From Porphyrobacter sp. HT-58-2 (GTDB taxonomy: Bacteria; Pseudomonadota; Alphaproteobacteria; Sphingomonadales; Sphingomonadaceae), in the NCBI RefSeq assembly GCF_002952215.1, contig NZ_CP022600.1, forward strand, positions 1,674,001-1,738,000: a stretch of DNA of 64,000 nt. Reading direction: 5' to 3'. Under the pieces are notes generated by a model, which was given only the letters and a program-made list of their open reading frames with translations, searched no databases and was not told where the DNA came from. Positions 1 through 8,205 of the stretch are shown here, in pieces. Each line of letters opens with the position of its first letter. Position 1 is the first letter of the stretch. The translations under genes and the position numbers were made by a program.

Positions 1-2
1 TC

Positions 3-50
3 GGCCGCAAATACGTCAGCGTAGACGCGATGGCCGAAGCCGCCGAATAA
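3..50 (+). CDS. C-terminal end of an unidentified protein (partial)
   Basis: Frame 3 is open from the window edge and ends at a TAA at 48-50, giving a 15-residue tail (GRKYVSVDAMAEAAE). A terminator hairpin follows about 100 bp downstream, which supports this being the end of a real gene. The tail is too short to assign a family. Confidence 0.5.
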   Translation, partial: GRKYVSVDAMAEAAE

Positions 51-151
51 GCGGACGATTCGCTAAAGGGATCGTCCGCAAGGATGGTCCCGGCGGGTGC
101 CTTGCCCTCAAGCAGCAAAGCGATAGGGCAACAAAGGCAACCTGCACATGA

Positions 152-195
152 GGGAGATGGGACCGTCCTCAGTCGAGGGGGTCCGTCTCCCTTTT
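152..195 (+). terminator. Rho-independent terminator
   Basis: Outer arms GGGAGA (152-157) and TCTCCC (186-191) and middle arms GGACC and GGTCC pair around an inner CCTC/GAGG hairpin, followed directly by TTTT. It ends the transcript of the gene that stops at 50. The rest of the 51-300 gap holds no gene that I can see. Confidence 0.7.
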
Positions 196-300
196 CGCAT
201 TCTCCCTCGAAGAAACCTGCGAAATCCTAAGGTTTCGCGGCCTTAAAATTGTCACGCGCTGCGCCTAAGGGCGACGCGGGGCGAGGAAGGGAGAAGTCTC

Positions 301-855
301 GTGTTCCATCGCACGGCTAGACTGCTGCTCCGGCCGATCTGGCCCGAGGACAGCCAGGCGCTGTTTGCCGGCATCGCTGACGAAGGCGTGGTGCGCAATC
401 TCGCCAGCGCGCCCTGGCCCTATCGCGAGCAGGACGCGCGCGATTTCGTCGCGCTGCCCGCCGATCCGCTCGCGCCCCGTTTCCTGATCACTCGCGCCGC
501 CGATGCGCAGGTGGTGGGCTGCACCGGCCTTGGCCCGGCTGATGATGCGGGCAGGGGTGCGGACGCGCCGCTGGAACTCGGTTACTGGATCGCGCGCCCG
601 CATTGGGGACAGGGTTATGCCACCGAAGCCGGGGCCGCAGTGCTTGCGATGGCCACCATGCTCGGCCACCGCGAACTCATTGCGTCGCATTTTCTCGACA
701 ACCCGGCTTCAGGCAAGGTATTGAGAAAACTGGGGTTCGAGCCGACCGGACGGGTCGAAGATCGCTGGTCGTGCGGCCGTGGCGGCCATGCGCCAGCGGT
801 GCTCTACCGCCGCCTGCTGGCTGCCCCCGAAGAACCCTGCGCCCGCGCTGCCTGA
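301..855 (+). CDS. GNAT-family N-acetyltransferase (RimJ/RimL-like)
   Basis: This 184-residue protein has the fold order of RimJ/RimL-type acetyltransferases, which move an acetyl group from acetyl-CoA to an amine. The N-terminus has the usual 'RLLLRP' strand, and the acetyl-CoA binding motif is visible as HWGQGYATEA at about residues 100-109. The C-terminal 'NPASGKVLRKLGFEPTGR' segment is typical of the family. The start is GTG at 301, supported by a purine-rich ribosome site (GGAAGGGAG) just upstream. The substrate (ribosomal protein, antibiotic or metabolite) cannot be told from sequence. It stands alone, 55 bp before a TetR gene in the same direction. Confidence 0.85.
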   Translation: MFHRTARLLLRPIWPEDSQALFAGIADEGVVRNLASAPWPYREQDARDFVALPADPLAPRFLITRAADAQVVGCTGLGPADDAGRGADAPLELGYWIARPHWGQGYATEAGAAVLAMATMLGHRELIASHFLDNPASGKVLRKLGFEPTGRVEDRWSCGRGGHAPAVLYRRLLAAPEEPCARAA

Positions 856-910
856 GCCGTGTTCCGGCGCGCTTGTTCGCAGGCGCAAATCGGATTAGGG
901 CAACGGGACT

Positions 911-1513
911 ATGGTCAGCCGCAAGAGATTGACGCCGGAGGAATCGCGCAGCACCGCGCTCGCTGCTGCGCGCGCCTTGTTGATCGAAACAGGCCCGCAA
1001 TCGGTGACGCTCAAGGCCGTATCGGCGCGTATCGGGCGCACCCATGCCAATCTTCTGCACCACTTCGGCTCGGCCTCGGGCTTGCAGAAGGCGCTGGCCG
1101 AACATCTCGCCCGCTCGGTGTGTGACACCATCATCGAAGCCGTGCGCGCCAGCCGTGCGGGGCTGGGTTCGGCGCGTGAAGTGGCCGATCTTGCCTTCGA
1201 TGCCTTTGACCGCGAAGGGGCGGGGGCGCTGACCAGTTGGATGCTGCTGACCGGCAACGAGGACGCACTCGATCCGATCATTTCGACCATTCATGATCTG
1301 GTCGACGAGCTCGCCCCGGAAGAGGCCGATCACGGCACCGGCGCGCAGACCATCCACCACGATACGCTGACACTGGTGCTGATGGCGCTGGGCGATGCGC
1401 TGATCGGCGGGGCGCTGGCCAAGTCGCTTGGCCTGACGCGCGATGCTGCACGTGAGCGTGCGACCGCGATGCTCGAAGCGAGCCTCGCCCGGCATCAGCA
1501 GCAGATCGCCTAG
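911..1513 (+). CDS. TetR/AcrR-family transcriptional regulator
   Basis: A 200-residue one-component regulator. The N-terminal helix-turn-helix of TetR proteins covers about residues 30-70, with the recognition helix region HANLLHHFGSASGLQKAL matching the usual 'YYHFxSKExL' pattern. The C-terminal part is a variable, helical ligand domain. No obvious operator palindrome was found next to it and its target is unknown. Its TAG stop shares a CTAG with the stop of the oppositely oriented ygfZ, so the two genes converge with a 4 bp overlap. Confidence 0.88.
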   Translation: MVSRKRLTPEESRSTALAAARALLIETGPQSVTLKAVSARIGRTHANLLHHFGSASGLQKALAEHLARSVCDTIIEAVRASRAGLGSAREVADLAFDAFDREGAGALTSWMLLTGNEDALDPIISTIHDLVDELAPEEADHGTGAQTIHHDTLTLVLMALGDALIGGALAKSLGLTRDAARERATAMLEASLARHQQQIA

Positions 1514-2244
1514 TTTTCCGGCGCGGTCACGCCTTCGCGCTGCCATTGGGGCAGGCTGGCAGGATCGAGGTTTTCCACCCTGAGGTGATCGACCGCCAGG
1601 CCAAGCTCTGGATAGGACACCACCCGCCGCGCTTCGTCCGAAGCGGCCAGCGGCACCACCACCAGCCGGCGGTTGACCTTCTGGCGCCAGTTCATTCGCG
1701 CGGTGTTTTCCTGCCCGACATAGCAGCCCTTGGTGAAGCTGACGCCGTTCAGTTCGACCGCATTGGTCTCCAGCCACAGGATATCGCCCAGTTCCGCGCG
1801 CCCTTCCGGCACGCCCAGCGACAGGCGATGGGCGAGCCATGCGGCATCGGCGCTGTCTGCACCCTCTGACGGGGCGAGCCAGCGATAGCCGAGCGCGGGC
1901 AAGCGCGGATCGGGCTCGGCGCCGGGGCGCGGCTGGAGGCTCCAGTGGACGGCGAGGGCGTCGTCGCGCCGGATCTCGATCTTGCGACGCAGGCGATACA
2001 GCGACAGGCGCTTGGCGAGATCATCCGCCAATGCCGCTTCGCAATCGAGCAGCAAGCCCGCAGGGTCGCGCCACACCAGAAAATCGAACAGATGCTTGCC
2101 CTGCGCGGAAAGCAGCGCGGCATAGCACGGTAGCGGCCCCTTCACGTCATTCGTCACGAGGCCCTGGAGGAAGGCGGCGACATCCTCTGCTTCATCGAGG
2201 GGCGAGAGGCGGATCAGGGCGCGTGCGTTCAGTTGCGTTGCCAT
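1510..2244 (-). CDS. ygfZ: Folate-binding Fe-S cluster repair protein YgfZ
   Basis: A 244-residue protein of the YgfZ/GcvT-like family, a tetrahydrofolate-binding protein that helps assemble or repair certain iron-sulfur enzymes. The diagnostic motif KGCYVGQE is present at about residues 172-179, including the functional cysteine. The N-terminal 'FLQGLVTNDV' segment also matches the family. I place the start at the second of two adjacent ATGs (2244). A start at 2268 is open but lengthens the protein beyond family norm, and neither has a strong ribosome site. It is divergent from pyrC. Confidence 0.9.
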   Translation of the reverse strand: MATQLNARALIRLSPLDEAEDVAAFLQGLVTNDVKGPLPCYAALLSAQGKHLFDFLVWRDPAGLLLDCEAALADDLAKRLSLYRLRRKIEIRRDDALAVHWSLQPRPGAEPDPRLPALGYRWLAPSEGADSADAAWLAHRLSLGVPEGRAELGDILWLETNAVELNGVSFTKGCYVGQENTARMNWRQKVNRRLVVVPLAASDEARRVVSYPELGLAVDHLRVENLDPASLPQWQREGVTAPEN

Positions 2245-2285
2245 CATGCGTGACAGATAGGATGGCATGTCGCTAAGGGGAAGCC

Positions 2286-3323
2286 ATGACCGACCGCCTC
2301 ACGATCCGCCGCCCCGACGACTGGCACCTGCATTTCCGCGATGGCGCGATCATGCGCGAAGTGGTGCCCTATACCGCGCGCCAGTTTGCCCGCGCGATCG
2401 TGATGCCCAACCTCACCCCGCCGGTGACGACCACCGAACTGGGCGCGGCCTACCGGGAACGGATCATGGCCGCCGTGCCTGAGGGCGCGCGCTTCACGCC
2501 GCTGATGACCTGCTATCTCACCGACAACACCGACCCCGACGATCTGGCGCGAGGGAGCGCTGAAGGCGTGTTTACCGCGGCCAAGATGTATCCCGCCAAC
2601 GCCACCACCAACTCGGCCGCCGGCGTCACCAATGTCGAAAAGCTCTATCCCGTCCTCGCCCGGATGGAGGCCGAGGATATCGTGCTGTGCATTCACGGCG
2701 AGGTGACGGATCACTCGGTCGATGTATTCGACCGGGAGAAAGAGTTTATCGAGAGGCACTTGCGCGCCATTGTTGCCACCTTTCCGAAGCTGCGGGTAGT
2801 GTTCGAGCATATCACCACGTCGGATGCGGTGGACTTCGTGCTTGAAGCCGGGGCGCAGGTCGCCGCGACCATCACGCCGCAACATCTCCACATCAACCGC
2901 AACGCCATGCTGGTCGGCGGCATCCAGCCGCACAATTACTGCCTGCCCGTCGCCAAGCGCGAAACGCACCGGCTGGCGCTGCGCAAGGCGGCCACCAGCG
3001 GAAGCCCGAAATTCTTCCTCGGCACCGACAGCGCCCCGCATCTCAGGAAGGACAAGGAAAGCGCCTGCGGCTGTGCGGGCATCTTCGGCGCGCCCTATGC
3101 GCTGGAAAGCTATGTCACCGTGTTCGACGAGGAAGGTGCGCTGGACAGGTTCGAGGGCTTTGCCTCGCTCCACGGCCCGGCCTTCTACAAGCTGCCGGTG
3201 AACGAGGACAGCGTGACGCTCGAACGTGCCGAGGTGTCCGTGCCGCCGATGCTGCACGTCACCGGCGAGGAAATCGTCCCCTGGCATGGCGGCCAGACCT
3301 TGGGGTGGAAATTCCTAGGCTGA
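2286..3323 (+). CDS. pyrC: Dihydroorotase PyrC (class II)
   Basis: This 345-residue enzyme closes carbamoyl-aspartate to dihydroorotate in pyrimidine synthesis. The zinc-binding HLH is at residues 14-16, the carbamylated lysine is K100 (in FTAAKMYPA), and the downstream HGEV, FEHITT and GTDSAPH motifs supply the remaining ligands and catalytic Asp. Length and motifs match the E. coli PyrC type. A good ribosome site (AAGGGGAAG) lies just before the ATG. The last 9 bp overlap the end of the opposed rarD remnant. Confidence 0.96.
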   Translation: MTDRLTIRRPDDWHLHFRDGAIMREVVPYTARQFARAIVMPNLTPPVTTTELGAAYRERIMAAVPEGARFTPLMTCYLTDNTDPDDLARGSAEGVFTAAKMYPANATTNSAAGVTNVEKLYPVLARMEAEDIVLCIHGEVTDHSVDVFDREKEFIERHLRAIVATFPKLRVVFEHITTSDAVDFVLEAGAQVAATITPQHLHINRNAMLVGGIQPHNYCLPVAKRETHRLALRKAATSGSPKFFLGTDSAPHLRKDKESACGCAGIFGAPYALESYVTVFDEEGALDRFEGFASLHGPAFYKLPVNEDSVTLERAEVSVPPMLHVTGEEIVPWHGGQTLGWKFLG

Positions 3324-3712
3324 AGCGGCTTTGCGCTTCGCAAGCAAATCCCACACGAAAATCGCTACCGCGACCCAGATCAGCACGAAGCTTGCCAGTT
3401 TTGCCGGCGCGAGCGGCTGGTGGAACACGAACAACCCGAGGAAGAACACGATCGTGGGCGAAAGATACTGGATGAAGCCCAGCGTCGAATAATCCATCCG
3501 CCGCGCCGCGATGGCGAACAGCAGCAGCGGGATTGCGGTGACCACGCCCGAAAAGACGATCAGCGCGCTCATCCACGCATCCTGCCCGAAGGCCGAGCCT
3601 TGCGGGCCTGCCGCATACCATCCGGCAATCGCGATGGCGGCAGGGAACAGGATCGCGCTCTCGATCGTCAGGCCGGGCAGTGACCCTGACCTGCCCCCCG
3701 TTGGTCCCGCGT

Positions 3713-4615
3713 TCATAACGAGAGTCCGCCGTTTTGATATTCGTGCTCGCCCGCCGGCACAAGCGCGCCGGGTGTGATGCTTCCATCTTGCAGGAACGCC
3801 CGGCGCGCTTGTGCCGGCGTTCGGTTCCCCAGGGATGAGTGCGGCCTGACGTTGTTGTAATCGTAGCGCCAGACCGCCAGCTTGCGCCGGGCATCGGCGA
3901 GGCTGTCGAAGAGCTCCTCATTGAGCAGCTCGTCGCGCAGCGACCCGTTGAACGATTCAATGAACGCATTCTGCTGCGGCTTGCCCGGATCGATGTAGTG
4001 CCACTCGACCCGGTTCTCGCTCGCCCACTTCAGGATCGCCCGGCTCGTAAACTCCGTCCCGTTATCGCTGACGATGCAAGCCGGTTTGCCATAGAGCCGC
4101 ACCAGCGTGTCGAGTTCACGTGCGACCCGAGCGCCCGAGATGCTGGTGTCCCCCAGCAGGCACAGGTTCTCCCGGCAGGCGTCATCGTTGATGGCCAGGA
4201 TACGCAGCCTGCGGGAAGCGCCGAAGGTGTCTGCCACAAAGTCCATCGACCAGCGATCGTTCGGCCGCAGCGGCACTGGCATCGGCGTCCGACTGCCGCG
4301 TACCCGTTTGCGACCGCGCCGTCGCCGCACCGACAAGCCTTCTTCGCGATAGAGTCTGTAGAGCTTCTTGTGGTTCATCACATGCCCCTTGCGTTCGAGC
4401 ATGACGCCCACACGCCGGTATCCAAACCGACGGCGCTGAGCGGCGATCTCGCGCATCTCCTCGCGGATCTCGGCATGGTCAGGCGGACGTTCTCGCCTGA
4501 CCGTCTTGGGGTCGACGCCAACCAGCCCGCAGGCCCGGCGCTGTGAGATCTGTGGTAATCTCGCATCACGCCGAGCGCTACGTCCCGTCGCTGGCCTGAC
4601 GTCGTCAGACTTTTC
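3713..4615 (-). CDS. IS3-family transposase OrfB (DDE integrase domain)
   Basis: This is the catalytic half of the transposase, read in the -1 frame relative to orfA. The rve-type core is complete: Asp in WSMDFVAD, Asp in VSDNGTEF and Glu in [12 protein letters not shown], then the family's '[13 protein letters not shown]' tail. The frame enters at an AAAAG run (complement of 4610-4614) just before the orfA stop, so an OrfAB fusion by -1 slippage is expected. No good independent start codon was identified. The start coordinate given is the slippage point. Confidence 0.88.
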   Translation of the reverse strand, partial: EKSDDVRPATGRSARRDARLPQISQRRACGLVGVDPKTVRRERPPDHAEIREEMREIAAQRRRFGYRRVGVMLERKGHVMNHKKLYRLYREEGLSVRRRRGRKRVRGSRTPMPVPLRPNDRWSMDFVADTFGASRRLRILAINDDACRENLCLLGDTSISGARVARELDTLVRLYGKPACIVSDNGTEFTSRAILKWASENRVEWHYIDPGKPQQNAFIESFNGSLRDELLNEELFDSLADARRKLAVWRYDYNNVRPHSSLGNRTPAQARRAFLQDGSITPGALVPAGEHEYQNGGLSL

Positions 4616-4868
4616 CCAAGAGGTCCTTGAGGATCGCATTGTCCAACACACTTTCGGCCAGCAGCCGCTTGAGCTTGCTGTTCTCCTCCTCGAGCAGTCG
4701 CAGACGCCGCGCCTCCGATACCTCCAAACCGCCATACTTGGCCTTCAGCTTGTAGAAGGTGGCAGGGCTCAATCCATGCTTCCGGCAAACCTCGGCAGTC
4801 GGCAGCCCAGCCTCCTGCTCCTTGATCATGCCGATGATCTGCTCCTCGGTAAAACGACTCTTCCTCAT
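4605..4868 (-). CDS. IS3-family transposase OrfA (helix-turn-helix subunit)
   Basis: An 87-residue protein starting [18 protein letters not shown], the usual opening of IS3 OrfA proteins. The helix-turn-helix covers about residues 20-45 ([19 protein letters not shown]) and a leucine-rich coiled coil follows ([19 protein letters not shown]), which serves in dimer contact. It ends LLGKV next to the AAAAG slippage run used to make the OrfAB fusion. Confidence 0.92.
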   Translation of the reverse strand: MRKSRFTEEQIIGMIKEQEAGLPTAEVCRKHGLSPATFYKLKAKYGGLEVSEARRLRLLEEENSKLKRLLAESVLDNAILKDLLGKV

Positions 4869-5482
4869 TCATCTGCTCCTTCGATCAGGGCAGACTCTAC
4901 ATCAAATCGAGGGAGCCAGCGGGGGGCAGGTCAACCCGACTGAAACCTGTTTTCTGACAAGACCATAGAACGCAAAGCTGAAAGCAAGGCTGAGGCTGAT
5001 CCACAGGCTGGTGACCGCACCTGCCGCCAGCAAGGCCACAGCAATTGCCGCTATCGCGACAGCCAGCCATTGCCGGTTCGACAGTCGCTCACCGAGAAAC
5101 AGCGTGGCTAGCAGCACATTGATCAACGGGTTGAGATAATAGCCGATGCTGGTGGCATAGACCTGGCCTTCCATGATCGCCCAGACATAGATGAACCAGT
5201 TGAACCCGATCAGCGTCGCGCTTGCCAGCAGTGCCAACAGGCTGCGCGGTGATCTCAGCGCGGTGAGAAGTTCGGGAAACTGGCGACGGACAGCCACGAT
5301 CAGCAGGCACAGCGGCAGCGTCCAGATAATCCGCCAGCCGACGAATTCGAACGGCGGGACGCTTTCGACAAGGATCAGATAAAGCGGCAGGAAGCCCCAG
5401 ATGAGGTATGCCCCCAGCGCCGGAGCAAGGCCCGATACGACGGGCGTGGAAGCGGGGGCGGGACTGGTCATGCCGCGCGGGG

Positions 5483-5686
5483 TTAGGGGGCGCAGAGCCG
5501 CTGCGCAAGCGGCCCTGTCGCTGAACGGATGCTGTCATTGCTGATGCCGATTCGTTCATATTGAAGCGTATATAGCTGAACAAAGTCAGCTTGCGGCCAT
5601 TCCCACCAAGTGGTCGCCGGCGCGGGGGCGAAATCGTCGTCGCGGGAAGCGCCTTCGGGATCTTCGGATTCCGGAGGCGTTTTCAT
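5483..5686 (-). CDS. Small hypothetical protein upstream of rarD
   Basis: A 67-residue open frame ending 11 bp before the rarD start on the same strand. The first half is acidic and Pro/Trp-rich (TTWWEWPQADF), with codons rich in G/C at the third position. The second half is less biased. No signal peptide, membrane segment or known motif is seen and the ribosome site is weak. It could be a real small gene in the rarD transcript or chance coding in the rarD leader. Confidence 0.4.
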   Translation of the reverse strand: MKTPPESEDPEGASRDDDFAPAPATTWWEWPQADFVQLYTLQYERIGISNDSIRSATGPLAQRLCAP

Positions 5687-5730
5687 GGGCTTTGGGCAGG
5701 AAATTAACCATCGCGTGGCAAGCAGGGCCG

Positions 5731-6441
5731 ATGCGCGCGCTCCTGATTCCCCTGCCCATGCTGTGCCTGCTGGCGACGGCCTGCTCGGATGACGCAGAGC
5801 CGGGCGAGGGTGACTTTGCCCTGATCGAACGCGATCCGGTGATCGCCCGCGCGCTGCATGATCCGCTGATGAGCGACCCGGATCTGGCCAGCCGCAACGA
5901 GGCCAATGCCGTGCTTGGCTTTGTCGACAGCGATGCCTTGCCGGTGTTCAAGGCCACCTCCCGCGAGGCGCAGGCGGCGCGTGATGCACTGCGGCTGGAA
6001 CTGCTCGAAGGCGGGACGATCCCCCCACTGCCTCAGGTGCAAGCCGGTTCGGGCAAGGCGCCCGGCCCGATGACGGGCGCGGCGCAATTGCTCGCCATGG
6101 TCGGCGCGCCTGCCCGGTGCGCTGCGGGCCTGACGGAGGATTTCGCGCTTGCCGCAAGCCTGCCGCCGCCCGCTGCAATCCCGCCGCTTGCGATGGTGAT
6201 GCAGGCAGGGGGATCGGACGCACAGGACTGCCGAATCCGCATCATCCGCTATGCCAGCGCCGCCCCGCGCGCGGATGTGCTGGAATACCACCACGCCCGC
6301 GCGGTGCGCGCCGGGCTTGAGGCTGTGCGGCCGGGCGATTCGATCACGGCGAGGGGGACGGGCGCCGAACGGCTTGCCGTTCATGTCCGCACCGCGCCGG
6401 GCGGGCTGACCGGCGTCACGCTGGTTTACCGCGCGCCCTAG
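5731..6441 (+). CDS. Putative lipoprotein of unknown function
   Basis: A 236-residue exported protein. Starting at the ATG at 5731, the first 18 residues form a lipoprotein signal (MRALLIPLPMLCLLATAC), with the lipidated Cys at 18 followed by acidic residues. The remainder is Ala/Pro-rich with three further cysteines (CAAG, DCRIR) and no family I recognise. The upstream in-frame start at 5692 would spoil the signal. The TAG stop falls in the terminal repeat of the palindromic element at 6438-6709. Confidence 0.75.
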   Translation: MRALLIPLPMLCLLATACSDDAEPGEGDFALIERDPVIARALHDPLMSDPDLASRNEANAVLGFVDSDALPVFKATSREAQAARDALRLELLEGGTIPPLPQVQAGSGKAPGPMTGAAQLLAMVGAPARCAAGLTEDFALAASLPPPAAIPPLAMVMQAGGSDAQDCRIRIIRYASAAPRADVLEYHHARAVRAGLEAVRPGDSITARGTGAERLAVHVRTAPGGLTGVTLVYRAP

Positions 6442-6709
6442 AGCGCTTTCCTGCCATTCTGACCCACCCTGATCGCGTTCTGAAGTCCGCTGGACAGGAA
6501 TGGCGCGCAGCAGGGGTTGGGTTGCCCCTGCAAGCGATATGACGAAGCCAGCGGACTTCAGAGCGCGACCCCACAGGGGCGGGCCGCATTGGGCTGAGGG
6601 CTTCGTTGCGCGTCGCTCACGATACGCTGCATCGCTCACTCCTTGCGCCTTGCCCTCAGCCCAATTCGGCTCCGTCAGGGTGGGTCAGAATGGCAGGAAA
6701 GCGCTCTAG
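6438..6709. repeat. 272 bp palindromic (MITE-like) element with 35 bp terminal inverted repeats
   Basis: The segment is bounded by perfect 35 bp inverted repeats (6438-6472 and 6675-6709), each beginning CTAG. Inside are further stems: 6480-6493 with 6548-6561 (CTGAAGTCCGCTGG, extendable with one mismatch), which encloses a CAGGGG/CCCCTG hairpin at 6511-6530; and 6588-6601 with 6652-6665 (ATTGGGCTGAGGGC). The fold is a cloverleaf closed by the long outer stem. It has no coding potential. It lies between two convergent genes, both of whose TAG stops are the terminal CTAG. A non-autonomous mobile repeat or a bidirectional terminator are the likely readings. Confidence 0.85.
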
Positions 6710-8118
6710 CTTCTGATCCCGACCGTGATCGCCGCGCGCGGCTGGTCCATCTCGGTGCTGGCGACCGGATAGGCGCAGTAATCCGCAGCGTAATAGGCGG
6801 CCGGACGGTGATTGCCGGAAAGGCCGATCCCGCCAAACGGGGCCTTGGACGACGCGCCATTGGTGGGCGAATTCCAGTTGATGATCCCGGCGCGGATATT
6901 GGCCCAGAACCGCCCGTAATCATCCGGCGTCCCTCCGATCAGCGAGGCTGACAGGCCAAAACGGGTATTGTTCGCTTCGGTGATCCCGGCGTCGAGATCG
7001 GGGACGCGGATCACTTGGAGGAGCGGGCCGAACAGTTCCATGTCGGGCCGGTCGGGGATGTCGGTGACATCGATGATGCCGGGGCTGAGGAAGGGCAGAT
7101 CGGGCAGGCTACGCCGCATGTGCAGCAGCGCGCGGCCGCCTGCGGTGATCAGTGCAAGGAAGCTTTCCATCAGGCGCTCTGCCGTGTCGTTGTCGATCAC
7201 CGGGCCCATGAACGGCTGCGGTTCGCCCAGCGGATCGCCGACCATCAGCTTGCGTGCCATCGGCACCAGTTCAGCCATCAGCGCATCATAGACGCTTTCG
7301 ACCACGATCAGCCGCCGCGCGGCGGTGCAGCGCTGACCGGCGGAGGTAAAGGCGCTCTGGATGATGATTGCGACCGCATCGGCGAGCTTGGGCGTGTCGA
7401 TCACCACGATCGGGTTGTTGCCGCCCATTTCCAGCGCGACGATCTTGCCCGGATTGGCGGCGAGCTTGCGATTGATCGCGATACCCGCCTGCGCAGAGCC
7501 GGTGAACAGCACACCATCCACGCCGGGGTGGGCGACCAGCGCCTTGCCTTGCTCCGGCCCGCCGATCAGGCACTGGATCACATCCTCTGGGACGCCGGAA
7601 CGATGGAAGGCGGCGACCAGCGCCTCGCCCACCGCCGGGGTCTTTTCCGACGGCTTGAACACCACGGCGTTCCCTGCGAGCAGAGCCGGGACGATGTGGC
7701 CATTGGGCAGGTGTGCGGGGAAATTGTAGGGGCCAAGCACCGCCATCACCCCGTGCGGCTTGTGCCGCAGCGCCGCGCTGGCGCCGACACCTGCATCGAG
7801 TTTCTTCTTGCCGGTGCGTTCGGCATAGGCCTGCACCGCAATATCGACCTTGTTCACCACCGCATCGACTTCGGTGCGGGCTTCCCACAGGGGCTTGCCG
7901 GCTTCACGCGCGATCAGATCGGCGAACATCTCCGCATCGCGGCGCATGGTGTTGGCAAAGGCGCGCAGCACTTCGATCCGTTCGGTCAGCGCGCGGGCGG
8001 CCCACGGCGCCCATGCGCGGCGTGCGGCAGAGATCGCCGCATCGACATCGCCCACCGGCCCGTGCCACAATTCCTCGCCGCTGGCCGGTTCGTGGGAAAT
8101 GAGGATGTTGTCCGTCAT
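6706..8118 (-). CDS. astD: N-succinylglutamate 5-semialdehyde dehydrogenase (AstD-like)
   Basis: A 470-residue aldehyde dehydrogenase closest to AstD, which oxidises succinylglutamate semialdehyde in arginine succinyltransferase catabolism. The cofactor-site segment VLGPYNFPAHLPNGH, the general base Glu in LEMGGNNP and the catalytic Cys in TSAGQRCTAARR are all present. NNP after the GG and the HLPNGH segment are characteristic of AstD within the superfamily. The start is the ATG at 8118. The rest of the ast operon is not in this window, so the pathway role is inferred. Confidence 0.87.
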   Translation of the reverse strand: MTDNILISHEPASGEELWHGPVGDVDAAISAARRAWAPWAARALTERIEVLRAFANTMRRDAEMFADLIAREAGKPLWEARTEVDAVVNKVDIAVQAYAERTGKKKLDAGVGASAALRHKPHGVMAVLGPYNFPAHLPNGHIVPALLAGNAVVFKPSEKTPAVGEALVAAFHRSGVPEDVIQCLIGGPEQGKALVAHPGVDGVLFTGSAQAGIAINRKLAANPGKIVALEMGGNNPIVVIDTPKLADAVAIIIQSAFTSAGQRCTAARRLIVVESVYDALMAELVPMARKLMVGDPLGEPQPFMGPVIDNDTAERLMESFLALITAGGRALLHMRRSLPDLPFLSPGIIDVTDIPDRPDMELFGPLLQVIRVPDLDAGITEANNTRFGLSASLIGGTPDDYGRFWANIRAGIINWNSPTNGASSKAPFGGIGLSGNHRPAAYYAADYCAYPVASTEMDQPRAAITVGIRS

Positions 8119-8205
8119 TGCGCCCCTGTCTGCCTGTCTGCCCCACCAATGCAACCCCGTAGGTTGGGTATCGCGGATGGGCCGGGAAGGGAAGGGGGCT
8201 AGGGC

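Larger units (their letters stand above)
3687..4933 (-). mobile_element. IS3-family insertion sequence (IS407-like group), 1247 bp
   Basis: The ends are inverted repeats beginning TGACCTGCCCCCCG, 14 bp identical and then about 4 more with one mismatch. The left end is at 3687 and the right end at 4933. The sequence ACCC is duplicated at 3683-3686 and 4934-4937. A 4 bp duplication, length near 1.25 kb, and orfA/orfB overlapping with an A-run slippery site are all usual for the IS407 group of IS3. Both ends and both reading frames look intact, so it may still be active. It sits inside rarD. Confidence 0.93.
3315..5471 (-). pseudogene. rarD: rarD-like EamA transporter, split by an IS element
   Basis: Two pieces of one RarD/EamA-family membrane transporter flank the IS at 3687-4933. 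The N-terminal piece (5471 down to about 4938) starts with 'YLIWGFLPLYLILV' and runs through about six membrane segments to RKQVSVG. The C-terminal piece (3686 down to 3315) resumes at SLPGLTIESAIL and carries the last four. Removing the IS and one ACCC repeat restores a continuous frame (RKQVSVG-SLPGLTIE), so the gene was intact before insertion. RarD is linked to chloramphenicol sensitivity in E. coli, but its substrate is not certain. The gene is very likely non-functional here. Confidence 0.92.
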
